Source of the DNA: an uncultured Chthonomonas sp.
Lineage (GTDB): Bacteria > Armatimonadota > Chthonomonadetes > Chthonomonadales > CAJBBX01
Assembly: GCA_903885605.1 (NCBI GenBank)
Contig: CAISJD010000160.1
Span: 1 to 38,525 of the forward strand
Direction: 5' to 3'
Length of the DNA: 38,525 nucleotides
Below the pieces are notes generated by a model. The model had not been told where the DNA came from, made no database searches, and was given only the letters and a program-made list of their open reading frames with translations. Of this stretch, positions 25,318 to 32,012 are shown piece by piece. Within the stretch, counting starts at the first letter, position 1. Every line of letters begins with the position of its first letter. The position numbers and the translations under genes were made by a program.

Positions 25318-25899
25318 ATGGCCGAGTACCGTGACGGACGCATCAAGAGGCTGGCGGCGGCGCTGAAGCGCGAGGGCGTGGCGCCCGACGTGTCGGAGCA
25401 GATCATGGACGGCGGCGAGGCCCTCACGTCGCATTCGGAGCCGGACGCCATGGCCGCCTGGTTCGCCGGGGCGATGGACCGGATGGACGCGCTCGTCGAG
25501 GCGGACCAGCGTGTGGCGGTCCGCGAGCGGTGCGCCTGCTGCCTGGGCGGCAAGCGGCTCCAGTTGAGCAAGGCGATCGGCCAGGCCGGGGGCACGGTCG
25601 AGGAGCGCGTGGCCGCCGCCGACGCCGAGCCGTTCGTCTTCGGCCATTCGGTGGCCATGCAGCCCGACGGCCGCATCCGCGTGGAGTTCCAGCCCAGCGA
25701 CTGGGAGAGCTTCCGGTGCTCCTGCATTCGCGCGCCCGGCGCCCGCATGTCGGCCACCTACTGCCAGTGCTGCCAGGGCCATGTGAAGCGCCACCTGCAG
25801 TTCGCGCTGGGCCGGCACCTTCGCGGCTGGGTCAGGTCGTCGGCGCTGAGCAGCGGAGGGAAATCGCCCTGCTCGTTCGACTTCGAGATCCTTGATTGA
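25318..25899 (+). CDS. Cysteine-rich protein of unknown function
   Basis: Protein of 193 residues. ATG 25318 follows CAAGGAGG at the right distance. The N-terminal 60 residues are helical (RDGRIKRLAAALKREGVAPD, AMAAWFAGAMDRMDALVEAD). Cysteine clusters then occur as CACC (about 72-75), FRCSCI (about 138-140) and YCQCCQGHVKRHLQFALG (about 153-170), which look like metal-binding sites. The layout resembles families annotated as DUF6144, but that match is from memory and not certain. No signal peptide or membrane helix is visible. It is divergent from the hybrid kinase gene and lies before the cluster of small genes. Confidence 0.75.
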   Translation: MAEYRDGRIKRLAAALKREGVAPDVSEQIMDGGEALTSHSEPDAMAAWFAGAMDRMDALVEADQRVAVRERCACCLGGKRLQLSKAIGQAGGTVEERVAAADAEPFVFGHSVAMQPDGRIRVEFQPSDWESFRCSCIRAPGARMSATYCQCCQGHVKRHLQFALGRHLRGWVRSSALSSGGKSPCSFDFEILD

Positions 25900-25966
25900 G
25901 GCTACCCATGGGCGCGTTCCTTCTGCCCGCCGTCCTGTCCGTTGCACTGGCCGACGGGCCGGGAGC

Positions 25967-26104
25967 GTGGCCCTGCTGAGGCGCGAGCTTGCAGAGGGCA
26001 TGTTCGACGATATGGGCCACAGTCGCTTGCACTGGGAGGACGATGAGTTCATTCCGGTCTACAATGAGATCGAAGCTGTGCTCAAGAGGCAAGGGTGGAT
26101 TTAG
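25967..26104 (+). CDS. Small acidic protein of unknown function (cluster gene 1)
   Basis: Candidate of 45 residues from GTG 25967, where GGGAG lies just upstream at a tight spacing; ATG 26000 would give 34 residues. The sequence EGMFDDMGHSRLHWEDDEFIPVYNEIEAVL has the look of a real acidic helical protein, and GC at the third position drops from here on. The frame is open further upstream into the previous gene, so the start is unsure and the gene could be a truncated remnant. The stop TAG shares its last base with the next GTG (TAGTG at 26102-26106). No family recognised. Confidence 0.45.
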   Translation: MALLRRELAEGMFDDMGHSRLHWEDDEFIPVYNEIEAVLKRQGWI

Positions 26105-26277
26105 TGCGGCAGTTGCTTGACGACGGGACAATCCGAGAACTCACAGACGCCGAGGCTGTCGATGGGCTTGTCGCGGCAGGCTACGACCGCATGTATGCCA
26201 GAGGGATGGTAGCCTGGAGCCACGGCAAGGTTATGCGCGATGTGGAGATGGATCCCGACCGTTCGGCGGGTGGGTGA
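26104..26277 (+). CDS. Small protein of unknown function (cluster gene 2)
   Basis: Candidate of 57 residues from GTG 26104. GTG 26095 is in frame but would overlap the previous gene. The sequence RQLLDDGTIRELTDAEAVDG and GYDRMYARGMVAWSHGK is amphipathic and mixed in charge, not low complexity. Overlaps at both ends (1 nt with the gene before, 4 nt with the gene after) suggest translational coupling in one messenger RNA. No domain, signal peptide or membrane segment seen. Confidence 0.42.
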   Translation: MRQLLDDGTIRELTDAEAVDGLVAAGYDRMYARGMVAWSHGKVMRDVEMDPDRSAGG

Positions 26278-26474
26278 AACCGCGCAGCCTGAAGGACGTC
26301 ACCAGAGCGTACAATGCACATCTGGAGATGCTAGCGTCGGAGCACGGAGACCTGATCGATTCGGCTGCTCCAGAAGACCGGCCTGTTGTTCGGGCCATGG
26401 TTGATGCGATGTCTTCCTTTGAGGCTTCAGTTCGAATGCTCAAGGAGCTTGATATCGACTTCGAGGTGACGTGA
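26274..26474 (+). CDS. Small helical protein of unknown function (cluster gene 3)
   Basis: Candidate of 66 residues from GTG 26274, which overlaps the preceding stop by four bases (GTGA). The sequence is almost wholly alpha-helical in character: LKDVTRAYNAHLEMLASEHG, then PVVRAMVDAMSSFEASVRML. It ends KELDIDFEVT. No known family recognised. The stop TGA shares one base with the ATG of the next gene (TGATG at 26472-26476). Confidence 0.5.
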   Translation: MKPRSLKDVTRAYNAHLEMLASEHGDLIDSAAPEDRPVVRAMVDAMSSFEASVRMLKELDIDFEVT

Positions 26475-26749
26475 TGGGTGTCGGCGATCAACCTTCTGGC
26501 TTGACGATGAGGTCCAAGCACATTGCCAGTGTCCAATGCTGCATGTGCGTGCATCTGCGCAGCATTGTCGACCGCCGTTGTGACGCGTACCCGGACGGAG
26601 TGCCGGACCCAATCTGGGACGATAAGACGATGCACACCGTGCCGATCGACGGCGACCATGGGATTCGGTACCAGGAGCGTGCGGTGCGCGCACGGCCCAT
26701 GACCGCCGAGGAGCAGATGTGGTACCAACGAGTGCTTCGATCGAGGTAG
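26474..26749 (+). CDS. Small Cys-containing protein (cluster gene 4)
   Basis: Protein of 91 residues from ATG 26474, with GAGG seven bases upstream inside the preceding gene. The central part, CCMCVHLRSIVDRRCDAYPD followed by GVPDPIWD and IDGDHGIRYQ, has the shape of a widespread small family: C-x2-C-x-H/K, a third Cys before A-Y/F-P-x-G-I/V-P, then GD-x-GI. I know this pattern only from unannotated proteins. A metal-binding role for the cysteines is likely by sight. It has the best evidence of the four cluster genes for being real. Confidence 0.68.
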   Translation: MGVGDQPSGLTMRSKHIASVQCCMCVHLRSIVDRRCDAYPDGVPDPIWDDKTMHTVPIDGDHGIRYQERAVRARPMTAEEQMWYQRVLRSR

Positions 26750-26752
26750 AGC

Positions 26753-26781
26753 TTGACACGGCGCCGCCGACGGAGTAGTCT
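26753..26781 (+). promoter_or_regulatory. Sigma70-type promoter for a short non-coding transcript
   Basis: TTGACA (26753-26758), a perfect -35, is followed by a 17-bp spacer and TAGTCT (26776-26781), a weaker -10. It starts 4 bp after the stop of the last small gene. No protein gene follows on this strand before the window feature at 28926; a strong terminator ends about 110 nt downstream. Confidence 0.55.
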
Positions 26782-26787
26782 AACGGT

Positions 26788-26899
26788 GTAACGCGAACCG
26801 AATATCGGATACGCCTTCTTCGGGGCACATTCAACGCCCCACCACGGGCATGCTGCACGGCCTTCACCGGCTGCGCGCTGCTTGTGGTGGGGCGTTTTT
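26788..26899 (+). ncRNA. Candidate small regulatory RNA
   Basis: The segment is bounded by a promoter-like sequence (26753-26781) and a strong intrinsic terminator, and carries no open frame of note. Its 5' part can fold as GCG-AA-CCGA-ATA-TCGG-ATA-CGC (26793-26814). Its 3' part is a 13-bp perfect stem, 26833-26845 with 26884-26896, whose 38-nt loop can form an inner hairpin (GCACGGCC with GGCTGCGC, one mismatch), then a T-run. I do not recognise it as 6S RNA, tmRNA, SRP RNA, RNase P RNA or a known riboswitch. The next gene downstream is on the other strand, so a leader/attenuator role is unlikely. Confidence 0.5.
26833..26899 (+). terminator. Strong intrinsic terminator with structured loop
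   Basis: AACGCCCCACCAC (26833-26845) pairs without mismatch with GTGGTGGGGCGTT (26884-26896). Five T residues cover the end of the stem and the tail (26895-26899). It has the clearest T-tract in the window. On the minus strand the stem is not followed by a T-run, so the direction is plus. Confidence 0.8.
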
Positions 26900-26920
26900 G
26901 CGTTTGGGGACCCCGGACGA

Positions 26921-26960
26921 CCACGGACGGACACAGACCGGCACGGACCGGCACGGACTC
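26921..26960 (+). repeat. Degenerate 10-bp tandem repeat
   Basis: Four consecutive 10-mers of the form CCACGGACGG, ACACAGACCG, GCACGGACCG and GCACGGACTC. It lies in the gap between the small-RNA candidate and the end of the GH10 gene. No function is suggested; the rest of 26900-27040 shows nothing further. Confidence 0.45.
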
Positions 26961-27040
26961 GGGCAGGGAGGCCCGGGTCCGGGGTGGCGCAAGCGCACCG
27001 CTGGGTTCGGTTCGACGTGATGCAGGTGCGCTGAGGCCCG

Positions 27041-28798
27041 TCAGGGCAGGCGCACCTCCACGGTCATCTTGCCCTTGCCCTGCGGGAAGCGGGCCTCGGC
27101 CCGGGCGCTGCGGCCTCCGGGAGCCGTGACGCTGATCGCGTAGCTGCCATAGAACGCCTGGACCGAGCAGCGTCCTGAGGCGCTCGTGCTCGCCTTGGCG
27201 TCGGTCCACCACTCGCCTCGGATGAGCTGCTTGAGGGCATCGTAGGCGGGCTTGGGGCTCATGTCCTTGCGCAGGAAGCCAGCGGGCGCGTTCAGCCAGG
27301 CCCAGGCGTCGCTGAAGTCCCAGTAGGTGATTGCCTGTACGGAGGGGTGGCTGAAGAGGAGCGAGTAGAAGCGCTTCACGTAGTCGGCCTGGGCGGCCTC
27401 GCCCTCGGGCGTGGTGAGCCAGTCCGTGGGCGGCTTGGCGAAGTCGAAGCTCCGAGGCGCGGCGCTCACGACCGTGGCCTCCGTATAGTGGATGGGCTTG
27501 GCGAACCGGGCGAAGCGCTCCGTGACGGCCCAGACGCGCTCCAGGGGCCAGGGGCCGGAGTGCATGTGGCTCTGGATGCCGACGGCGTCGGGCAGGGCCT
27601 TCATGCGGGCGAGTTCGGTGAGCAGGGCGTCATTGGCGTCGCCGGTCTCGAAGTCATTGTAGAGGTAGGTGTTGCCGAGCCCCTTGCCGGCCTCGCGGGC
27701 CCAGCCGAGGGCCTTGGCCACCACCGCCGCGGCGCCGTCGCGCTTGATCCATGCGCCCTCGCCGGTCTGGGCGTAGGTGGGAGCGACGTTGGCCTCGTTC
27801 AGCACGTCCCAGTACTTCACCGTACCGGCGTAGCGCGGGAGGATGTCCTTCACGCGGTTGTGCAGTAGCTCGGCGGCGGCGTCGGGATCCTTGGGAGCCC
27901 AGCGCGGGTAGACCTCGTGCCATATCAGCGGGTGCCCCTTGGCGGCCAGGCCGTGTTCGGCGCACCAGCGGGCCATGGCGGTGAGCCGCTCATGCTGCGG
28001 GCGGCCCTGCTCCGGCTCGAACGCACCCCAGTAGAAGGGGAGCGTGGCATAGTTGAAGAGCTCCGTGAACCGCCGCTGGTACTCGGACTGCGCGGCGCCG
28101 GTGTCGGCCGGGCTGAGGCCGAAGATGTTGCAGCCGAAGAGGAAGTCGCTGCGCGTCTCGCGGACCGACACCGAGGCGTTGGGGACGGGCCTGCCGCGCC
28201 GGTCGCGCACCACCACGTCCAGGACGCCGGTGCGGACCTGCCGGATGCGGCGGCGCACGGCGTCGGGCTTGCAGGCGGCTTCCGCCGCGACGATAGCCGG
28301 GTCCGGCCCCAGGTTCTCCACGGTCACCCCCGCGATCTCGATCTCGCCGGGCCCGCGCCCGGTCTGGAAGTGCGCCGAGAGGCCGTCCGGCCCGTAACCC
28401 TCGGTGGCGCCCATGCCCGTGTAGCGCTTCCACTCGGCGCCGGGCTCGATGTTGAGCTCCACCACGCCGGTGTAGGGCGGCGTGGTCCGCTCCACGGTGG
28501 CGCGCATGGGGCTGCGGCCGGCGGACCGCGCCCAGAAGGTGAAGCGGAGGCGGCTCCCCGCCTTCAGGTCGCCGGGGATCGTGCGCGATATCTGCGCCAT
28601 GTAGTACGGCTCCGTGGCGCGGGCCGTGGAGATCGTGATCACGGAGGCCACGCCGGGCGGCGTCCCCTGGGCAGGCGACACCTTGAGCGTGATGTTGCCC
28701 TGGGCATGGTTGTCCCACGTGTCGCCGGGTATCAGGTTCGGCCCCGCAACGGCGGGCATCGCCGCCCAGAGCAGGCAGAGGCAGGCCAGAACGCGCAC
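27041..28798 (-). CDS. Secreted GH10 endo-1,4-beta-xylanase with N-terminal CBM-like domain
   Basis: Protein of 585 residues. GTG 28798 is chosen because GAAGGGG precedes it and a signal peptide starts there (MRVLACLCLLWAAMPAVA). Residues about 20-165 are a beta-sandwich similar to CBM4_9 modules (NLIPGDTWDNHAQGNITLKV ... FTFWARSAG). A short linker domain (VRTGVLDVVVRDRRGRPVPNASV) precedes the GH10 barrel, about 215-530. The acid/base is E335 in YWDVLNEANVAP and the nucleophile is E440 in HYTEATVV. GHPLIWHEVYPRW and YLYNDFE are other GH10 signatures. It cleaves internal beta-1,4-xylosidic bonds outside the cell. The stop is at 27041. A TATAAC hexamer on the minus strand at 28847-28852 is a possible -10. 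Confidence 0.93.
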   Translation of the reverse strand: MRVLACLCLLWAAMPAVAGPNLIPGDTWDNHAQGNITLKVSPAQGTPPGVASVITISTARATEPYYMAQISRTIPGDLKAGSRLRFTFWARSAGRSPMRATVERTTPPYTGVVELNIEPGAEWKRYTGMGATEGYGPDGLSAHFQTGRGPGEIEIAGVTVENLGPDPAIVAAEAACKPDAVRRRIRQVRTGVLDVVVRDRRGRPVPNASVSVRETRSDFLFGCNIFGLSPADTGAAQSEYQRRFTELFNYATLPFYWGAFEPEQGRPQHERLTAMARWCAEHGLAAKGHPLIWHEVYPRWAPKDPDAAAELLHNRVKDILPRYAGTVKYWDVLNEANVAPTYAQTGEGAWIKRDGAAAVVAKALGWAREAGKGLGNTYLYNDFETGDANDALLTELARMKALPDAVGIQSHMHSGPWPLERVWAVTERFARFAKPIHYTEATVVSAAPRSFDFAKPPTDWLTTPEGEAAQADYVKRFYSLLFSHPSVQAITYWDFSDAWAWLNAPAGFLRKDMSPKPAYDALKQLIRGEWWTDAKASTSASGRCSVQAFYGSYAISVTAPGGRSARAEARFPQGKGKMTVEVRLP

Positions 28799-28846
28799 GT
28801 CGCACCCCTTCGTCCGGCGCCCGAACCGGGGCCCGGCACTGGCGGT

Positions 28847-28852
28847 GTTATA
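28847..28852 (-). promoter_or_regulatory. Possible -10 element of the GH10 gene
   Basis: TATAAC on the minus strand, 49 bp before the GTG start. It matches five of six consensus bases, but no good -35 is present at 16-18 bp, so support is modest. Confidence 0.35.
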
Positions 28853-28925
28853 CCTTCCTCGGTGCGGTATGGTATGGCTGCAACTGCCGAGGGGCCCCGC
28901 GTGGACCCCGGCGAGGAGACGCCCG

Positions 28926-31900
28926 TTGCCCAAGCTGCGCCCTGCCTGGATCTGGATGCCCGCGCTGGGGCTACTGCCCGCGCTCTGCGCCACGGGGCCC
29001 GCGCCCGCGGGGAACTCCCCTGCCCCGCTGCGGCTGGAGAAGGCCCGCATCACCGACGCGGCACGGCATACCTACGTCTGGCGGGAGACCTGCGCCAACA
29101 ACGGCGCGGGGCACCAGCTGGCGGCTGGCTACGAGTGGGAAGGCGACAACCGCGGCTTCCTGGCCTCCGGCGAGGGGATGGTGCGCGGCGAACGGCGCAA
29201 GGGGCTCTTCATGCTGGCCTTCCCCGACGGCAATGTGATGAGCGCCTCGTGGGACGTGGCCTGGCCCCGAGGCCGCACGTGGCGCCTTCGCTACGGGCTG
29301 ACCGACTCCGCCGCGGCGCAGACGCTGGACGGCATGAAGCTCACTGTGACGGCCACCGACGCCCAGGGCGCCGACCACGTGCTGGTGCAGCGGACGCTGG
29401 CGCCCCGCGATGTCGGCCTCTACGACGAGCGGTTCACCTTCGACTACGACGTGCGGCGGATCACGCTGACGCATGACAACCTGGGCCGCGAGTGCTGGGA
29501 CGTGGTCTGGCTCGAGATGGAGGGCCTCGCGCTGCCCGGTCCCGGAGCGGCGGCCGGGCCCACGGAAGCCGCGATGGAGGCGCTTTCGCGGGCCATCCAC
29601 GACCTGACGCGAACCTTCGGCTCCCGCTACCCCAACGGCGCGGCCCACAGGTCGCGGCTGGAGGCCCTGCGGCGACGGCTCACAGGCGGCGGCGAGGCGC
29701 CCGCAGGAGCCACTGAGGCCTTCGAGGCGCTGCGGCGCGAGGCCCTCATCGCCAACCCGCTGGTGAGCGGACGGCCGATCCTCTTCGTGGCGCGGCCGCA
29801 GTACCGTAGCCACTACCACGCCATCGACACCCTCTTCCATACCGGCGAGTTCAACCCCGACCGGGGCGTCATGCACAACACCGCCTTCCAGGGCGGCGGA
29901 GCGATCAAGGCGCTGGACCTGGCGCGCGGCGGGGCGGTTCGCACACTGATCAGCCTGCCCGACGGCATGGTGCGCGACCCGGAGGTGAGCTTCGACGGCA
30001 GGCGCGTCCTCTTCGCCCTGCGGCGCAGCGCCGACGAGGACTACCACCTCTGGGAGATGAACGCCGACGGCTCCGGCCGCAGGCAGCTCACCCGCGCCGA
30101 GGGCGTCTCCGACTTCGACCCCATTTACCTGCCCGACGGCGGCATCGCCTTCTCCTCCACGCGGGATCCCAAGTTCAACCAGTGCTCCCGCGACCACGCC
30201 GCCAACCTCTACCGGATGGAGGCCGACGGCGCCAATATCCAGCAGATCGAGCATAACAACCTCTTCCAGAACCAGGCGTCGCTGTTGCCGGACGGCCGCA
30301 TCCTCTACGCGCGCTGGGAGTACGTGGACCGCAACTTCGGCGACGCGCACGGGCTCTGGAGCATGAACCCGGACGGCACCAACCAGGCCATCTTCTGGGG
30401 CAACAACGCCTCGTCTCCCGCCGCGGCCTACACGCCGCGCATCGTGCCCGGCGGCGGCAAGGCGCTCTGCATCTTCGGGCCGCACCACGACCGCCTCTGG
30501 GGCGCGCTGGCGCTGGTGGACCCGGCGCTGGGCCTCAACGGGCGCAAGCCGGTCGTGCGCATCTGGCCCGCCGACGCCATGCGGCTAGTGCATGAGGGCC
30601 CGCCCTTCGACTGCGACGCCTTCGCCCAGCTCCGCCTGAAGTACGCGGACCCCTACCCGCTCAGCGCGAAGTACTTCCTCTGCTCGCGGATGACCGGACA
30701 GGGCGAGCAGACCGGCATCTACCTGCTGGACCTGTTCGGCAACGAGATCCTGCTGCATACCGAGGGCGCCGGCTGTTACGACCCCATGCCGCTGACCGCA
30801 CGCCCGCGGCCGCCGGTGATCCCGAGCAGGCGCGACACCACGGGCGGAACCGGCGCCTTCTACGTAGCCGACGTCTACCAGGGCACGCACATGGCCGGGG
30901 TGGCGCGGGGAGCGGTGAAGAGCCTGCGCGTGGTGGAGGCGCCGCCCAAGCGCTTCTGGTCGCCCGGCTCCTGGTTCGGGCAGGGATACACCGCGCCGGG
31001 CATGAACTGGCACTCGCTGGAGAGCAAGCGCATCCTCGGCAGCGTGCCGGTGGAGGCCGACGGCTCGGCCTACTTCAGCGTGCCCGCCGACACGCTGGTC
31101 TACTTCCAGCTGCTGGACGCGCAGGGGCGCATGGTGCAGTCCATGCGGAGCGCCGCCATGGTCCACTCCGGCGAGAGGGCGGGCTGCGTGGGGTGCCACG
31201 AGGAGCGCCGCTCGGCCCCGCCCGCGGCTCGAGCCGCCTCGCTGGCCATGCGGCGGCCGCCCAGCCGCCTGGCCCCGTGGCGCGGCCCGGCACGGGAGTT
31301 CGGCTTCATGAGCGAGGTGCAGCCGGTCTTCGACCAGCACTGCGTCGGCTGCCACGACTACGGCAAACCCGCCGGCCGCAAGCTGAACCTGGCGGCGGAC
31401 CGCGACTTCGTCTTCAACACCGCCTACGTGGAGCTGTGGCGCAAGGGATACACCGGCGCGGTGGGCGCGGGCCCGGCGCAGATCCAGCCCGCCATGAGCT
31501 GGGGCTCCTACGCCAGCCCGCTGGTGAAGGCCGTCTCCGGCGACCACCACGGCCTGCGGCTCGACGCCGAGAGCCTCGACCGCATCCAGACCTGGGTGGA
31601 CCTCAACGCGCCCTACTACCCCACCTACGCCTGCGCCTACCCGGACCACTGGACCGGACGCTGCCCGCTGGACCCGGCACAGATGCGGCGGCTGGAGGAG
31701 CTGACCGGCGCCCCCATCGCCGCCAACGGCAGCTTCGACCGCTACCCCGGCCCGCTGGTGAGCTTCGAGCGGCCGGAGCTGAGCCCGCTGCTCGACCGCC
31801 TACCGGCCGACAGCCCGCAGCGCGGCGAGGCCCTGGGCATCATCCGCGCCGGGGCGGCCATGCTGGCCCAGCGGCCCCGAGCCGATATGCCGGGCTTCCA

Positions 31901-32009
31901 GCCGAACCCCACGGACGCCGCGCGGCTGGTCCGCGCCGAGGCGCGCCTGCAAACCGAGCTGCGCAACCGCGAGGCCATCCGGCTGGGACGGAAGGTGTAC
32001 GACCCGTAG
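28926..32009 (+). CDS. HzsA-related protein, TolB-like propeller with two c-type heme sites
   Basis: Secreted protein of 1,027 residues. TTG 28926 is preferred since GAGGAG lies seven bases upstream and a signal peptide follows (PAWIWMPALGLLPALCATG). The middle is a TolB/WD-like propeller (VRDPEVSFDGRRVLFALRRS, HLWEMNADGSGRRQLT, YLPDGGIAFSSTRDPKFNQC). Next comes the region shared with hydrazine synthase alpha subunits (GMNWHSLESKRILGSVPVEA, then DGSAYFSVPADTLVYFQLLD). Two heme-binding motifs follow, CVGCH at C754-H758 and CVGCH at C806-H810. Proteins annotated HzsA-related are common in Planctomycetota and similar phyla without anammox. No hydrazine synthase beta/gamma gene is nearby, so hydrazine synthesis is not implied; periplasmic redox chemistry is likely. 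The stop is 3 bp from the convergent sulfatase stop. Confidence 0.8.
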   Translation: MPKLRPAWIWMPALGLLPALCATGPAPAGNSPAPLRLEKARITDAARHTYVWRETCANNGAGHQLAAGYEWEGDNRGFLASGEGMVRGERRKGLFMLAFPDGNVMSASWDVAWPRGRTWRLRYGLTDSAAAQTLDGMKLTVTATDAQGADHVLVQRTLAPRDVGLYDERFTFDYDVRRITLTHDNLGRECWDVVWLEMEGLALPGPGAAAGPTEAAMEALSRAIHDLTRTFGSRYPNGAAHRSRLEALRRRLTGGGEAPAGATEAFEALRREALIANPLVSGRPILFVARPQYRSHYHAIDTLFHTGEFNPDRGVMHNTAFQGGGAIKALDLARGGAVRTLISLPDGMVRDPEVSFDGRRVLFALRRSADEDYHLWEMNADGSGRRQLTRAEGVSDFDPIYLPDGGIAFSSTRDPKFNQCSRDHAANLYRMEADGANIQQIEHNNLFQNQASLLPDGRILYARWEYVDRNFGDAHGLWSMNPDGTNQAIFWGNNASSPAAAYTPRIVPGGGKALCIFGPHHDRLWGALALVDPALGLNGRKPVVRIWPADAMRLVHEGPPFDCDAFAQLRLKYADPYPLSAKYFLCSRMTGQGEQTGIYLLDLFGNEILLHTEGAGCYDPMPLTARPRPPVIPSRRDTTGGTGAFYVADVYQGTHMAGVARGAVKSLRVVEAPPKRFWSPGSWFGQGYTAPGMNWHSLESKRILGSVPVEADGSAYFSVPADTLVYFQLLDAQGRMVQSMRSAAMVHSGERAGCVGCHEERRSAPPAARAASLAMRRPPSRLAPWRGPAREFGFMSEVQPVFDQHCVGCHDYGKPAGRKLNLAADRDFVFNTAYVELWRKGYTGAVGAGPAQIQPAMSWGSYASPLVKAVSGDHHGLRLDAESLDRIQTWVDLNAPYYPTYACAYPDHWTGRCPLDPAQMRRLEELTGAPIAANGSFDRYPGPLVSFERPELSPLLDRLPADSPQRGEALGIIRAGAAMLAQRPRADMPGFQPNPTDAARLVRAEARLQTELRNREAIRLGRKVYDP

Positions 32010-32012
32010 GCC

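Noticed and set aside
25096-26052. N-terminal extension of the hybrid kinase frame
   Set aside because: It overlaps the Cys-rich gene on the other strand, lacks domains and would place the first membrane helix in mid-protein.
25213-26960. CRISPR array from the 10-bp tandem repeats at 25213 and 26921
   Set aside because: Units are 10 bp with no spacers, far below CRISPR repeat length, and no cas gene is present.
28926-32009. Anammox hydrazine synthase
   Set aside because: Only an alpha-like protein is present; there is no beta/gamma subunit or hydrazine dehydrogenase in the window, and the neighbours are carbohydrate genes.
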